From Hemileia vastatrix (Eukaryota; Basidiomycota; Pucciniomycetes; Pucciniales; Zaghouaniaceae): 64,000 bases of DNA. Below the pieces are notes generated by a model. That model worked only from the letters and a program-made list of their open reading frames with translations, was not told where the DNA came from and made no database searches. A program made the position numbers and the translations under genes. Numbering within the stretch: the stretch's first letter is position 1; every line of letters starts with the position of its first letter. The DNA is taken from positions 1-64,000 of the forward strand of contig JASXTE010000124.1 in NCBI GenBank assembly GCA_030280995.1, given 5' to 3'. Shown piece after piece: positions 45,143-56,888 of the stretch.

Positions 45143-46983
45143 ATGCACCAAGTGACTAAGATGAAAATTCAAATTGTGTTTATTTTACTATTCCCTGTAT
45201 TGTCCCAGGGAAAAGTATGTAAGACAAAAGGTTGTTTCAAATTACGCGATCGAATAAGTGAGTACATTGATTACGATATTGAACCATGCGAAGATTTTAC
45301 TCGTTTCGTATGCAGTGGATACACCAACAATAATTTAATAACAACGATACTTAGTAAACCTAAACAAGAGGCATGTCGCTACAACTATGAAATTTTTAAG
45401 GCCAATTTAAGGCAACCATTCAGGTTAAGAACATATGAAAGCATGTTTTACACAGATTGTGTTAAAAATTGTAAGTTTATGCATATCAAATGGAAACTGT
45501 GACAATTAATACATTGTGTGCCTGAACTTCTTTTACAGTACCCGAAACTGCTAATGTAAAGAATTCATTGAAGAAAATTATGAGAGCAATCTTGGATCCA
45601 ATAAATGATGTTCAGTCTTTAATCAAATGGGCATCGTTTAATGGTATCAATTGTCCTTTATCGACTGAAAATTTTTTTTTCCAGGAACCACTAATTCCTC
45701 AAAGTATCAATTTGAATTTATCAACTAACGATGTTTATTCATTGGCCGAAATCTTCAACGTGGACAAGAGTAAAGATTTTACAAAAGCTAAACAGAATTT
45801 TCAAAATTTTATTAATGAGTATAAATTTCACTGGAAACTACTGATGGAAAATAATGACTCGTTGATACATCAATGTAATTCAGAGCAGATTAAAAACGTT
45901 GTCCAGAAAAATGAGGTTGGAAAAACAATCCAATTATATCTTTCAACAATTTATTATCAGGATGTGAATTCATTGTTTAAAAAGCAAATTAAGATTAAAC
46001 CAATTGTTTGTCTTTGGTCAAATTTTTTATCTACACTTACTGGTTTAAAAGGTGACAGAGCATTTAGAGTTTATCTTGCAATTCGAGTATTCAACCAATT
46101 GAAAGAATCATTAACAGCTAAATCAGGATCAGAATCAAAAAAATTTTGCAGAAATATTGAAGTTCGAAATTATTTGCTCAATCGAGTATCATGTGCTCAA
46201 GATTTCTTCAGTCAAATTAATTTTTCTTCTTCCATCATTAAAACAGTTAAAGAAGTCCGAGGTAATTTGACACGAATATTTGAAGATGATAAAGGTGAAT
46301 TTAACTGGATAATGGGTTGCCCATCTTTCTGGTGGACTGTGAATGAATTAAAAGATAAATTGGGAATTGACTATGAAAATTCAGATGCACTGTCGTTATT
46401 GATCGATGCTCATCATCGAAGTCTCCAAGGTTATATGATTCAAAAGAAAAAACTTGAAAACACCAAAAACCAAACCTGGTACCATGACGGTGACTGTGAC
46501 TACCTTGAGGACAAATCGAGATTATCAGAAGCAGATAAAGAAATATCAAGTTATTTCACGGATAAACAAAACAATACAAGTAAATACTTTCAATTTGACA
46601 TTTTGATGTTGAATCGAAATCTCATAGAAAATCTTCCCCTCGAATTTTACTACCCAAGCATCATTTTCGTTGCTTGGTTTATCGGTAGATACACAAGAAA
46701 AGATGCTTATGAATCAGCATTGTCATTTGCAAAAGAACAGTTCTTATCTAAGACAGAGTACGATAGTATACATGGACCGTTTTCAGACTTTAGTAAAGAA
46801 CAAACTTTCTATTTGTTACACGCTCATTTTGCCTGTCACGATATCAAGGAATATTTTAATGTAAAATATATAGATTTAGCAAAATTCAAGCCACTCAATG
46901 ACATTCTTAGTAATGATGAAGGTTTCGTTACAGCCTTCAATTGTCCTAAAGGAAGTAACATGAACAAAATAAATAAATCCTAA
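45143..46983 (+). CDS. Neprilysin (M13)-like protein lacking the zinc-binding motif
   Basis: Exons are 45143-45470 and 45539-46983 (T|GTAAGT; TTCTTTTACAG), in phase, about 590 aa. A second ATG at 45161 gives a better signal peptide (MKIQIVFILLFPVLSQG). M13 landmarks: IEPCEDFTRFVCSGY (the family's PCxDFYxYxCG), a long helical middle region, WNxF-type FNWIMGCPSFWWTV, and the C-terminal HxxLFFL-like EQTFYLLHAHFACHD and EGFVTAFNCPKGSNMN. Where active M13 enzymes carry HExxH and ENxAD, this protein has FVAWFIGRYTRKDAYESA and no such motifs, and the region is short. It is therefore predicted secreted and catalytically dead, perhaps a binding or decoy protein. It sits amid the lectin-like duplications. 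Confidence 0.8.
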
Positions 46984-47283
46984 GATTGATCAATTGTTAT
47001 TTCATCATCTCATACCGATGTCACTGGAATACTCACAAGTTAGTTAACAATCTTAGATGATATGCTTGTCATGTGAATGAAATTAATAAATCTGTTGGAA
47101 TATAAGATGATTAAAAATGAACATAAAACTAGAACTTTTATGAGCATTTGTTTCAATAGTCGATGATTTAGCTTATTCGAATCAATTTTAAATTCAATTA
47201 AATGTCAAACAATTTGTTCACTGAGAACAATGAAACATCAATTAGACAAACAGCAAGTATATACATCATTTGTCATGTGTACT
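46984..47283. other. Convergent 3' flanks
   Basis: 300 bp between the M13-like gene (+) and the transporter (-). It contains AATAAA-type words near 47085. No gene. Confidence 0.5.
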
Positions 47284-48893
47284 TTAAGGTTTCAATTTCG
47301 TTTTCAATACAAGACAAATGAGTAAAAAAAAGACCATTAATCCAAGAGAACAAGCTAAAGTAACCCAAAGAAAAACTTGTGTCTGACAAGCGATAAAATG
47401 AGCAATGATGGCAGGAAAAACAAACTGTCCGACAATTCCAGATACAACAATAGTTGAAGTTATCTTTGTTGACATGGACATGTGTAATTGTAAATAACTG
47501 ATGATACAAGCCCAAATGGGAGAAATTCCAGCAGCGATGATCGCTGTTCCAGTCCATAAGGCCCATTCATTGGAAAAGGCGAAAGGTAATAGAACACAAT
47601 TTGCAATTACAATTAAAACCAGATGAATGAAGATGCACCAAAAAGCACCCAAAAAAGTACTTAAAAATATCATCAAGAATCGCCAAAAGGTAAAAACTGC
47701 CCAAAATAGAGATGTCAGAGCAGCTCCAACTTTAGATGATAAATTCAAGTCCGATTTTACAGCGAATGTTGTAAGAAAAGAACCAAATGCAATTTCAAGT
47801 CCCATGTAGATATGAATTAAAATTGCAACTAAAATAACTGCAACAAAATTCCATTTTCCTCCAAAAGGAAATGATGAAGGTTGTTTAAACAAACGTTTAC
47901 GTTCTTCAGTCGACATAAAAGGATTAGAATTAGTACCGTAATCATAAGAACATGAGGTTTTGTTGATTGGATGTGAACATGTCATTCGATCGGTATCACT
48001 TGGTGACGATACTTTGTCTAATTGTTCAGGATAATTTGTTGTTTCCGGCCATTTGTACCAAAGGATATAAGCACAAAGTGAACTAATGATGGCCATCATT
48101 GCAATTATACCATAGGGATAAATCAACATAGTGTCTGATGATATAAACATCGGTTCTACTTTTGTGACTTTAGTGACACTTCGCGATCCATTTGTTGTTA
48201 AATTGTCGATCGATTGATGACATTCATCCACTGGGAAAAATCAAATTGTTCAATTAGACGATGATTAATACTACTAATGTACCAACCAACCTGTATCATC
48301 AGTTGAAGAAGAAATTTCCAAAAGAAAAGGTCTGGCGATACTTGGTGCTAACAAAGCACCAATTCCAAAACAAAAATGAATTCCTTGAAGAAATGGAAGG
48401 TTTCCTGAAATGAAGTATTACAATTAGTATTATCAATTGAAGAGACATAAGAATATAAGTCAAACTCACGAGAACCCCACATGTTGATGACAAACATGTC
48501 AGCACCTGCTTCGAATACTCCAGATGCAAGTCCAACAACTGTGAAAAGAGTTAACATCACCCAAATATTTGAAATGAAAGGAATAAGCAACATCGATATT
48601 GCTATTATTAACATGGTTATATAAGTAATCACTTGCATGTTGAAACTGTGAAATACATGTCCAGCAAAAATGGCACCAACGACAAATCCAGCTGCTTTGA
48701 ATGGTAAAATTAATGCAATTTTAGTTAATTGTACATCTGCTAGAACTTTTAAATCAAGTAAAGTTGGACCAATTATTCCACAACCCAATCCTATTTGAGT
48801 GAAACAAGAGTACATCATCAATGTTTTTAAATAACGAATTTTATGAATCATCAAATCTCTTTTAAATCGACTGAATAAAGAACTTTCAACCAT
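47284..48893 (-). CDS. Major facilitator transporter, MFSD4/NaGLT1-like
   Basis: Exons (minus) are 48893-48470, 48404-48291 and 48230-47284. Donors TCTC|GTGAGT and ACAG|GTTGGT and acceptors TTCATTTCAG and TTTTTCCCAG keep phase, giving 494 aa. Many hydrophobic helices are visible. GIIGPTLLDLKVLADVQ at the first helix, FEAGADMFVINMWGSR and LPFLQGIHFCFGIGALLAP are characteristic of the MFSD4/sodium-dependent glucose transporter 1 branch. A hydrophilic loop (about residues 250-300, HPINKTSCSYDYGTNSNPF) separates the two six-helix halves. It probably moves a sugar or related small solute across a membrane; substrate unknown. The frame opens further upstream without ATG; MVESSLFSRFKRD is the first ATG. 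Confidence 0.82.
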
Positions 48894-49618
48894 TTTCAAC
48901 AAGTGAAAATAACGAGGATGAAGTATCAACTTGACACTGAAGAACAAAAGATACCTGATTGACAACTGTTGGTTGTATTGGAGATTGTTTTACAACATTC
49001 ACATTAACTTTCTTATCATAATCATGTGTCTTTGTTTCTCAGTTGATGATGAAGATAGAAGAGGACAAAACATTTGTTTGTACATCAACAACAAAGTTCA
49101 AACAGTAGTTCTGACCTTTTGTCCATGTGTGATTATTGGGTCAAAACTTTATTTTACATTTATCTTGAACATTAAGCAGATAGAAGTGACTAATTTGACG
49201 CTTTTTTACTTCTTTGTTATTGCAACGAGACAAATACATTGTGTTCAGGTGTTTAATAGTGACGCATCGATTGACTATTTTGTTCTTCAAACGATTCATT
49301 GCAATCAGAGAAACACTGGTAACCTTTGTATTTGATTTGCCGTCTCACCTGATGGTTTGGACAATTAGTCAGGCTTCATTTCCATTTTTAAAAAATGTTG
49401 TTATTTTAAATCCACAGGATTGTTTGCTCTGGAGTTATAAACATTTTCGCTCGTGACGTAACTATTCATCAGTTTACATGATCATAAGGATAATGCAAAG
49501 GTATGAAAAGTGGAATGATGTGTCATTTGATGAAATTTCTCTAACAGAGTTTTCACAGCAGCTAATTTACACCAATACTCAGTTGTTATTATACTGATTA
49601 ATTTTCACTTTGTCAAAA
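48894..49618. other. Upstream region between transporter and lectin-like copy 2
   Basis: About 725 bp, divergent promoters expected. No gene seen; the short open frames lack coding character. Confidence 0.5.
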
Positions 49619-50465
49619 ATGAGGTTGATGGAATTGTCGATGGTGTTTTTGGTTTTGGCCATAACCACGTCATACTTATTCATGTTGGCTTATGTGTTCC
49701 TGGCACAACCAGGACCGACTCGAATCAAAGTATTTTCGATGTATGAACAGATTGAGCTAAATTGCTCATCTGAAAATGAAATCTTGAATATTTCAAGTAT
49801 CGATTACGTCTACCGTAGATTTGGTCGTAGATGCAATGGTGACGACGAATGCAATGTATGCAAGAACGACATGAAAGATCTCGACATGGTGAGTCTGATT
49901 TGACAAGATGGACTGAACTGAATTTTTTATCCAATCTTACACACAGCTCAAATACTATTGTAACGAGGAGAGTTACAATTGCAGTCTTAATCCTTCATTG
50001 ATGATGAAGGATAATTCATCTAATTGTGACTACACCATCAAAATTAAATACGAGTGTCTTCATAGAAAATTTCTACAAAAATCATTCTGTGACGGAGAGA
50101 TCGTGGATATTTCGTGTCCTAATTCTGAAAAACCCAGGATCGTTTCATCCAAACTATATGTCAATAGTATTAATATTTTCGAGAAATATAAATCACCCTT
50201 GTCTGAATGCTTCGAACGACCAAGTGAAACTATATGTGGATTCATTAATGTAACTGGTCAAGTCATTGAAAGAACAGAGAAAATGGATGAAACTATTTTT
50301 GGATTCCATTCGTATGATGTTCTTGGTAAAGAACTGAGAGATTCACATTTTATCATCAGGAATTTCAAACAAAATTTTCCACGCAAATCATGCCAACTAA
50401 ACGAATTGATAATTGATTATCAATGTAAAAGTATCAATAACACAAATTACATCGATGACATATAA
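49619..50465 (+). CDS. SUEL/rhamnose-type lectin-like secreted protein, intact copy
   Basis: Exons are 49619-49888 and 49947-50465 (ATG|GTGAGT; TTACACACAG), a 58-bp intron, 262 aa. A hydrophobic start (MELSMVFLVLAITTSYLFML) acts as signal peptide or anchor. Two consecutive domains have the cysteine spacing of SUEL/galactose-binding lectins, as in latrophilin: first ELNCSSENEI, RRFGRRCNGDDECNVC, YYCNEESYNC, IKYEC; second KSFCDGEIVDISCPNS, LSECFERPS, KSCQLNELIIDYQC. N-glycosylation sequons are frequent. The canonical YGR of the lectin site is YRRFGR here, so sugar binding is unproven. It is the only one of three local copies with intact splice sites and start. No membrane helix follows, unlike the inverted copy. 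Likely secreted; role unknown. Confidence 0.78.
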
Positions 50466-51283
50466 TCCAAACCATTATGATACAAAAGGACAATATGACG
50501 TTTCTTTTTCATTAAATTTTCCGATCAAATATATTCAGGAAAACCATGACTGGATTGCTGTAAAAGCAATGAAAAAGGAATCAGTAAAAGTCAACTAACC
50601 ATGTCTACTGTCCTTTTAATTGTTTCAGCCTTTAAGTGGTCTTAACCATTTGTCAAGAACGTATTGATTTTGCTAAGCGATTTTCGTCTTCTTCGCTCAA
50701 GATGTTTATACAAAACACGTAATTAGTTGGCATGTACTGAATAGAATACAAATTGAGTGTCTAATGGACTAGAACATTTGCTCAAGACAAAAAGCAGCGG
50801 AATCAGATGAATATTTCATGACAGATAGTAAAGAACATCGATAACGAACTGTTGGTGAATTATTTGGAAATGTTAGAACACGCAAAAGTTGAATATCAAG
50901 TAATCATGTTAAAAAGACTTCATTGATTCAGTAGTCTTCTTTTTGCGTGTCAAGGTGACAGAATTAAAGTGTACAATTGAATTGTAAGGAAAGGATGTTC
51001 AAAGAAGACCATCACAACATCAGTAGCATCAGGTGTGGCAAGAGGTAGACACTTGAGAACGGGTTTTGGAATAATTGTCCTTTCACCACAAATTCATCAT
51101 CTTAACATCTTCAATTAATCACCATGGATGACTTTAACTCAGTATTGCATGTCATTGATGGCTACTTATTCTATTTGGATGATTATGGGACCCATTCTTG
51201 GGAGTGTTTAGCAAAAGGATCACTTTCTATGACAAAAGAATTATGACAGAAAGAGACATTTATTGAGCTGAATAATGAAAAAA
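50466..51283. other. Intergenic between lectin-like copy 2 and UTP4
   Basis: No supportable gene. An open frame continues in another phase to 50598 but has no family signal. Confidence 0.5.
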
Positions 51284-53218
51284 CTATTTGACAGTCCCAG
51301 CATGTCTTTCAAATGAAGGAGGAAGTTTATGAACAAGTTCATCAGGTGGTAATTCAACTAGAATTAATGAAGTGGTACCATTAGAATTAACCTCAGCAAC
51401 TTCGATTGAGACAATATGTTTGAAATCACTGATACAATTTCTGTAAACAAAGTCAGAAGTAGAAAATGTGAAAATTCTATCGTCCGAGTACATGATGAGT
51501 GTATCACCATCGCAGCAAATATGTCGACATTTGGCTAAATCAACGGATGATTGTTTGATATCGATTATTTGTACTTGTTTACATTCAATATCAACTTTAG
51601 CAATATTATAATTAGATAGGAAATACCAGAATTTGTTTGGGTCTAATGGATCATGAGTACAATCAAGTGGTAAATTGGGTAATGAAGCGATTGGTGAAAA
51701 TGAAGCTGAAGATGCTGAATAATGATAAATATCATCATTTATCAAGGAAAATAGTACATGTCCTTGATTATTACGATGTATTGTAGTAATTCGAGCTTCA
51801 AATTTGATAGGATTTAGGCACTTGGCAAACTTAGAAGTTAAATTAAATAAGAAACAACATTTTTCACATGTAACAGCCAATTTTGATTCATCAATGAGTG
51901 TAATTAAATCAATAGACAGTGGATTTTCAATAAAATCATGAGTAACTTTACTCAATTTTCTGTCACCATTTTCTTTGCAAATTCTTCGTAGAATAATAAG
52001 AGATTTTCTAGTTGAATAAACTAACCATGAATTATTGAACGTCACAGAAATAATATTATATTTAGATGTAAGTTCTTCTGTTTTTTCAGGATTTTGACCA
52101 TTCAATGAAAATATGACAATAGATTTTTTATATTGAAAAAGTAATTCTTTACCACAAACTTGAACATATTTTTTAAGATGAGCAAAATTTAATGCGACAG
52201 ATTTTTTTATCTTCTTCACACGTGTTTTTGTCATACCAAAGAATGAATCAGAACCACCCGAATATAAAATATCACCAAGATTGAAAGCCAAACATTTGAC
52301 ATCATGAGTATGAAGTGTGAAGTGAATTGTCTTTGATGGAATTTGTGATTTAAGGTCAAAAAGGACAATCAAATGGTCAACGCCTGAACTTGCTGCAATT
52401 CCATTAGAAGAAACAGCAACAGTAAGAACATCTTTTTCATGACTTTTGACAGAATTTATCCTACATTTGTCTTCAACATTCCAAAATGAGGTGTGTCCTG
52501 TGGAATCACCGGATACAATTATTTTTCCATCAAATGTATCAAGAGACCAAATTATTGTTTCATGTCCTACAAGTAATTTTTCAATACTAGTTGACTTTGA
52601 AAAGCTCCAGATGGTGATGTAATTAATTGATCCAGTAACAATGATATCTTCATTGACCCAAGCGACACTGAGTAATCGTTTTTCCCATTTACCTAAATTA
52701 ACACCAAAGTCAAGTTTTTTAGTTTCATTATCCCAGGTGAAAACTTTCAAGAAGCCATTTTCAGTGGCAACAGCAATTCGTCGTTGTTTAGGTTCATATG
52801 CCATTGACCAAATAACACCACCACCAACTGGATATGTTTGAACAATAAGATTTTCAGACATGCTATATTGATTAATCAATCCAGATTGACCAGCTGAAAA
52901 AAGAAGGTTTTTGGGACCCCAAATGATGGTCTCTAAATTTTGAGGTTCAGAATCATTTTCATGTATTCGTTGATAAACGACTGGATAACAATTAGTTTTA
53001 CAGTCAATTAATTCGATGACATCTGATGCAATAGCTCTTTCAGATGGTTTAGATGCATTATATTTTTTAAGAATAGCTAATTTATCTTTGGAGTTATTAA
53101 ATTTCATACAATGAAAAAGTAGAAGATTGTCCGGTTGATAGAAGCGAACGCGATGAACATAAGCATCTTTATTGTTCATGGTGGTTGATGCAATATGATT
53201 TTCTTTATCTTCGAGCAT
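51284..53218 (-). CDS. UTP4: UTP4 (cirhin), WD40 protein of the small-subunit processome
   Basis: Single-exon frame of 644 aa with stop TAG. It begins near the conserved HRVRFYQPD (UTP4: VHRVRF) and continues with repeated WD40 blades: LETIIWGPKNLLFSAGQSG, GGGVIWSMAYEPKQRRIAVA, RLLSVAWVNEDIIVTGSINY, IIWSLDTFDGKIIVSGDSTG and HTHDVKCLAFN-GDILYSGGSD. It ends ILVELPPDELVHKLPPSFER, as in cirhin (VERPLDDIIAQLPPP). UTP4 is a t-UTP component that joins 35S pre-rRNA transcription and early 18S processing in the nucleolus. The N-terminus has about 20 extra residues; a second ATG (MNNKDAYVHRVRF) at about 53179 fits the family start better. Order, length and blades match one full-length copy. Confidence 0.9.
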   Translation of the reverse strand: MLEDKENHIASTTMNNKDAYVHRVRFYQPDNLLLFHCMKFNNSKDKLAILKKYNASKPSERAIASDVIELIDCKTNCYPVVYQRIHENDSEPQNLETIIWGPKNLLFSAGQSGLINQYSMSENLIVQTYPVGGGVIWSMAYEPKQRRIAVATENGFLKVFTWDNETKKLDFGVNLGKWEKRLLSVAWVNEDIIVTGSINYITIWSFSKSTSIEKLLVGHETIIWSLDTFDGKIIVSGDSTGHTSFWNVEDKCRINSVKSHEKDVLTVAVSSNGIAASSGVDHLIVLFDLKSQIPSKTIHFTLHTHDVKCLAFNLGDILYSGGSDSFFGMTKTRVKKIKKSVALNFAHLKKYVQVCGKELLFQYKKSIVIFSLNGQNPEKTEELTSKYNIISVTFNNSWLVYSTRKSLIILRRICKENGDRKLSKVTHDFIENPLSIDLITLIDESKLAVTCEKCCFLFNLTSKFAKCLNPIKFEARITTIHRNNQGHVLFSLINDDIYHYSASSASFSPIASLPNLPLDCTHDPLDPNKFWYFLSNYNIAKVDIECKQVQIIDIKQSSVDLAKCRHICCDGDTLIMYSDDRIFTFSTSDFVYRNCISDFKHIVSIEVAEVNSNGTTSLILVELPPDELVHKLPPSFERHAGTVK

Positions 53219-54786
53219 ATGAAAAAAAAATATGTTAGTTCTAAACTACTTGATACAAGACAACGTGGGACACACGAGATGAAAAAAAAAGCATGAAAAC
53301 GCCAAGTTTAAGGGATCGTCTACAAAGTTCATAGTTGAAGTAACTTGCTGCATTTGTCGTTGTTGTTGTTGTTGAATTGGATGATGATGAATGATGATTG
53401 GATTGAATGATCGATTGTCGTTGTTGTTCACCCTGCGATTAGAAGAAAAAAAAATCACCAAAGGTAAAAGTGATTAAAATTGGCTAAACCAAGTCAAGCA
53501 TCAACATGATAAACATGAGCAACATCAAAACAGCTTAGTATACAGTTAGTGTGTACACATTAGGATTGGCATCTTTTCAAGTTGAAATTTTACTTTGGCC
53601 AAATGAATAAAATGAAATAATGTTCGATCAGCGGAAAAAAATTGAAATGATCAAATGATGGACGGTACAAAATGTCATTCAAAAGTTGACATGAAAAAGA
53701 ATTTTTTTCATCAAAGTAGAATTATCTGCTCGAATAAGCACATTGAACGATTGGGAGGGAAAAAAAAGTAATGCCATTGTAGTTGAACAAAATAATCTCA
53801 AGGATTACCGTATGTCGTGGAGATGCTATCTAATAGTCCAGTACAAAACATCAATTGAGCTAATAAAATGCAAAATCGATGATTTTTCTACATCCACCAG
53901 TATGTGAAGAGTTTGGACAAACAAGTAAACGTGAAGCCCTTCAATAATGATGAAGATTGAACAGTTGATCGTGACTTCAATAAATTGACAAAGCAGAAGT
54001 TTCCTCAGTCTTTCACAGTCTACAGGTTATCCATATCAATATGTTCACAGTGACAAAATTCATTGGACCGAATTAGCCTTATTACGAACATCAGTGTAGA
54101 GTTCACCGAGCAAGTCAAAGTAAATGACAACGAAAAAGCCCATGTCATGAAAATAAGGTCAATAAATAGGGAAAAATAATATCGGTGTCATAAAGCCAAT
54201 TCTAGGAAAAATTAAATTGTAGAGCTTTAACTCAATTTCCTGTAAAATATGACCAAACGAAACCAGACCAGAGTAATTGCAAGTGAAAGATCATTTCACT
54301 GTCGAACCTGTAGTTAATTACAGTTCAAACTGATTACGTGCTTTAATTTAAATAATTCTACCGCATCAGTATTAATAATGATTTTTATAAATTTCAAATA
54401 ATTTTTCAACTAATTAAGTTTTGGTTTTACTGTCACAGACCAAGTGTCTAACAGATTCATAATCGATTACTCTTAACTTGATGTCATACATTGTTTCATC
54501 ATACATGAATCTTATTTGCATATCTTAACACTTGTATTGTACATACATACAGGGAGACACATTTGATTACATCATATTATACCAGTGAAATGTTTAGATT
54601 AAAGGTTTGTTATAAGTTACGAAATGTTAGGAAGACAGAACACAAACACCAGTACCCAATAGTACATACAAACGTACGGCATATTCGGCATCCATTGTTG
54701 TCATGCGCAGTATTGAGAAGGCCTGATCGGTTAAGAGTGGGGTTCCGACCATCCATCTGGTCTTTAAGGTAAATTGGTGACTCAAA
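53219..54786. other. Divergent upstream regions of UTP4 and WDR44
   Basis: About 1.57 kb between two housekeeping genes transcribed away from each other. It includes a (GTT)n-like stretch at 53356-53374 and AT-rich DNA. Just upstream of WDR44 (54660-54775) there is a GC-richer patch (ACGTACGGCATATTCGGCATC). No gene seen. Confidence 0.5.
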
Positions 54787-56811
54787 ATGGCAGAACCTCC
54801 ACGTTCAAAGTCACCAACTGAATCTTCATCAGATTCATTATCATCAGATGATGAATATTTTGATGCAGAAGCTGTTAATGCCAGTGAATCATCAATATCT
54901 CCGTCCGCATCGTCGTCTTCACCACCCTCATTCAATCGAGTAGCTCTTTCTGAGAAGGAGATACTAGAACAAGTTACAATTAAAAATATTGATACTGGTG
55001 AAACATTGCCTCTAAGCCAAGCTGAATCTCTCACGTGTGATCCTTTAAGTTTACACTTGATGAAATTGACCCAGGATTATGCAAGTGATGAAGCTGAAGA
55101 TACAGACGTTGGTACTGCATCAAGTGTCGAAGGTGGTAACCCTGAAGATGAAGAATTAACTGATCGAAAGAAAAGATCAAGTAAAACAAGATCTAGTGTT
55201 AGTTATGATCAAGATGAAGATGCTAAAAGTGATGCTAATTCAATTACATCGAAAACAGGCAAAGTGGTGAAGAATAAAGTTCGAGCTGGTTTTAAAAAAG
55301 TCAGTAGGGTTGGTAAAAGTGTAATCCAAGAAGTTAAAAATCGTACAACTGCTGTTGCTTCAAGTCACAAGACAATCGAAGTTACAAGTGATCTAATGAC
55401 TGAATCATTTGCTCCAAGTACCACTACAACGTCAGGTATTGCGTCAATTATTCATCCAATGAACCAATTAAGGCTCAAAGTAAACAATAAGAAAGGACCT
55501 CCTGACTTTGCTGGTTTACAATTGGTTCAAGAGCTTAATGATTGCAGAGGTGCTGTTTGGTGTATGAAATGGTCACCTGATGGGCAATTGTTGGCCGTTG
55601 CTGGTCAAGACCAACTTTTGCGTGTTTATTGTTGTTGTAAAGCTTGGAAATATTTTACACAAATCCGGAACAAAGCATCAGGTCAACAAATTTCACCTTC
55701 ATCTACACGAGAAAGAACTTCCCTTGGAGGTACAGGTGCTGATGGTTCAAGATCAGGCTCATTCTCATCAAGTGATAATAATTCTAAAAATTGGACAGAA
55801 GATAATAGTTTAAGTGAAGAAGGACCATTATTGTTATTTGCTGCATATCGTGGTCATACTGCAGATGTTTTAGATATTTCATGGTCAAAAAATCATTTTC
55901 TCTTGTCATCATCAATGGATAAAACGGTTAGATTGTGGCATGTTTCACGTGTTGAATGTTTATTATCTTTACGCCATACTGATTTTGTAACAACAATATC
56001 ATTTCATCCTAAAGACGATCGTTATTTTTTAAGTGGATCACTTGATGGTAAATTACGTCTTTGGAACATTCCAGATAAACGAGTAACACTTTGGAATGAA
56101 GTATCAGCTGTTGTTACCAAAGGAACCAAAAGTTCAGCTGATGCAAGTGCCACTGGTAAATCATCTCATGGATTAATAACTGCATCAGCATTTGTACAAA
56201 ATGGTAAATTTGCTGTCATTGGTACATATGATGGAAGAGTCATCTTTTACACAACAGATAAATTAAAATACTTTACACAGTTACATGTTAGATTACCATC
56301 TGGAATAACACAAGTAACATCACGAGCTGATTCAAGTCGTTCGGGTAGAAATCGTAAAAATAACAAAGTTACTGGTATTGAATCTGTTTATGATAATAAG
56401 ATTCTTATTACAACAAATGATTCCAGAATTCGATTATATGATTTACGTGATTTATCACTTGCATGTAAATATAAGGGTTACGTTAATCAATCATCACAAA
56501 TTCGTGCATCTGTTTCACCTGATCAAAAATATATATTATGTGGTTCTGAAAATTCTAGTTTTTACATATGGCGATTGCAACAAAATTCAACAACACGAAA
56601 AGATCGAAATAATTCGTGGGAGTCAGTTAGAATATCACCAACAGCATTAGGTGTAGGTACACAGGTGCAGGCACCTGTCAATCCTACACCAGCTGCTACA
56701 ATCATAACAGCTGCTACATTTGCTCCTGCACCTAAAACACTTTGTCCAGAAGCTGAATATGTCATCATAGCTGCAGATTTTCAAGGGGTACTTCGATTAT
56801 TCTCCAAGTGA
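54787..56811 (+). CDS. WDR44: WDR44 (Rab11-binding WD40 protein)
   Basis: Single-exon frame of 674 aa. Near the N-terminus DDEYFDAEAV fits a FFAT motif, which in WDR44 binds ER VAP proteins (human EEFYDAPED). Then comes the signature EKEILEQVTIKNIDTGETLP and LHLMKLTQDY. A basic helical region precedes WD40 blades: GAVWCMKWSPDGQLLAVAG, YRGHTADVLDISWSKNHFLL, SSSMDKTVRLWHVSRVECLL, HPKDDRYFLSGSLDGKLRLW, FAVIGTYDGRVIFY and NDSRIRLYDLRDLSL. WDR44 is an effector of Rab11 in endosome recycling and of tubular endosome–ER contacts. The long proline-rich N-terminal part of the human protein is missing, so this form is shorter. Identity to the family is very high over the propeller. Confidence 0.95.
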   Translation: MAEPPRSKSPTESSSDSLSSDDEYFDAEAVNASESSISPSASSSSPPSFNRVALSEKEILEQVTIKNIDTGETLPLSQAESLTCDPLSLHLMKLTQDYASDEAEDTDVGTASSVEGGNPEDEELTDRKKRSSKTRSSVSYDQDEDAKSDANSITSKTGKVVKNKVRAGFKKVSRVGKSVIQEVKNRTTAVASSHKTIEVTSDLMTESFAPSTTTTSGIASIIHPMNQLRLKVNNKKGPPDFAGLQLVQELNDCRGAVWCMKWSPDGQLLAVAGQDQLLRVYCCCKAWKYFTQIRNKASGQQISPSSTRERTSLGGTGADGSRSGSFSSSDNNSKNWTEDNSLSEEGPLLLFAAYRGHTADVLDISWSKNHFLLSSSMDKTVRLWHVSRVECLLSLRHTDFVTTISFHPKDDRYFLSGSLDGKLRLWNIPDKRVTLWNEVSAVVTKGTKSSADASATGKSSHGLITASAFVQNGKFAVIGTYDGRVIFYTTDKLKYFTQLHVRLPSGITQVTSRADSSRSGRNRKNNKVTGIESVYDNKILITTNDSRIRLYDLRDLSLACKYKGYVNQSSQIRASVSPDQKYILCGSENSSFYIWRLQQNSTTRKDRNNSWESVRISPTALGVGTQVQAPVNPTPAATIITAATFAPAPKTLCPEAEYVIIAADFQGVLRLFSK

Positions 56812-56825
56812 ACAACAACAACAGT

Positions 56826-56886
<61 letters not shown>
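56812..56886 (+). repeat. (ACA)n microsatellite directly after the WDR44 stop
   Basis: About 25 ACA/AAC units begin immediately after TGA (56809-56811), interrupted once by AGTAAC. It is therefore the first part of the WDR44 3' UTR. On the minus strand it reads as GTT repeats. Confidence 0.95.

Positions 56887-56888
<2 letters not shown>

Noticed and set aside
53246..53461. Minus-strand frame with poly-Gln upstream of UTP4
   Set aside because: Repeat-driven (GTT)n translation. It is not in frame with UTP4 across a clear splice, and the UTP4 start is already complete.
54627..55034. Antisense frame over the WDR44 start
   Set aside because: This is the complement of the Ser/Asp-rich WDR44 N-terminus; no independent support.
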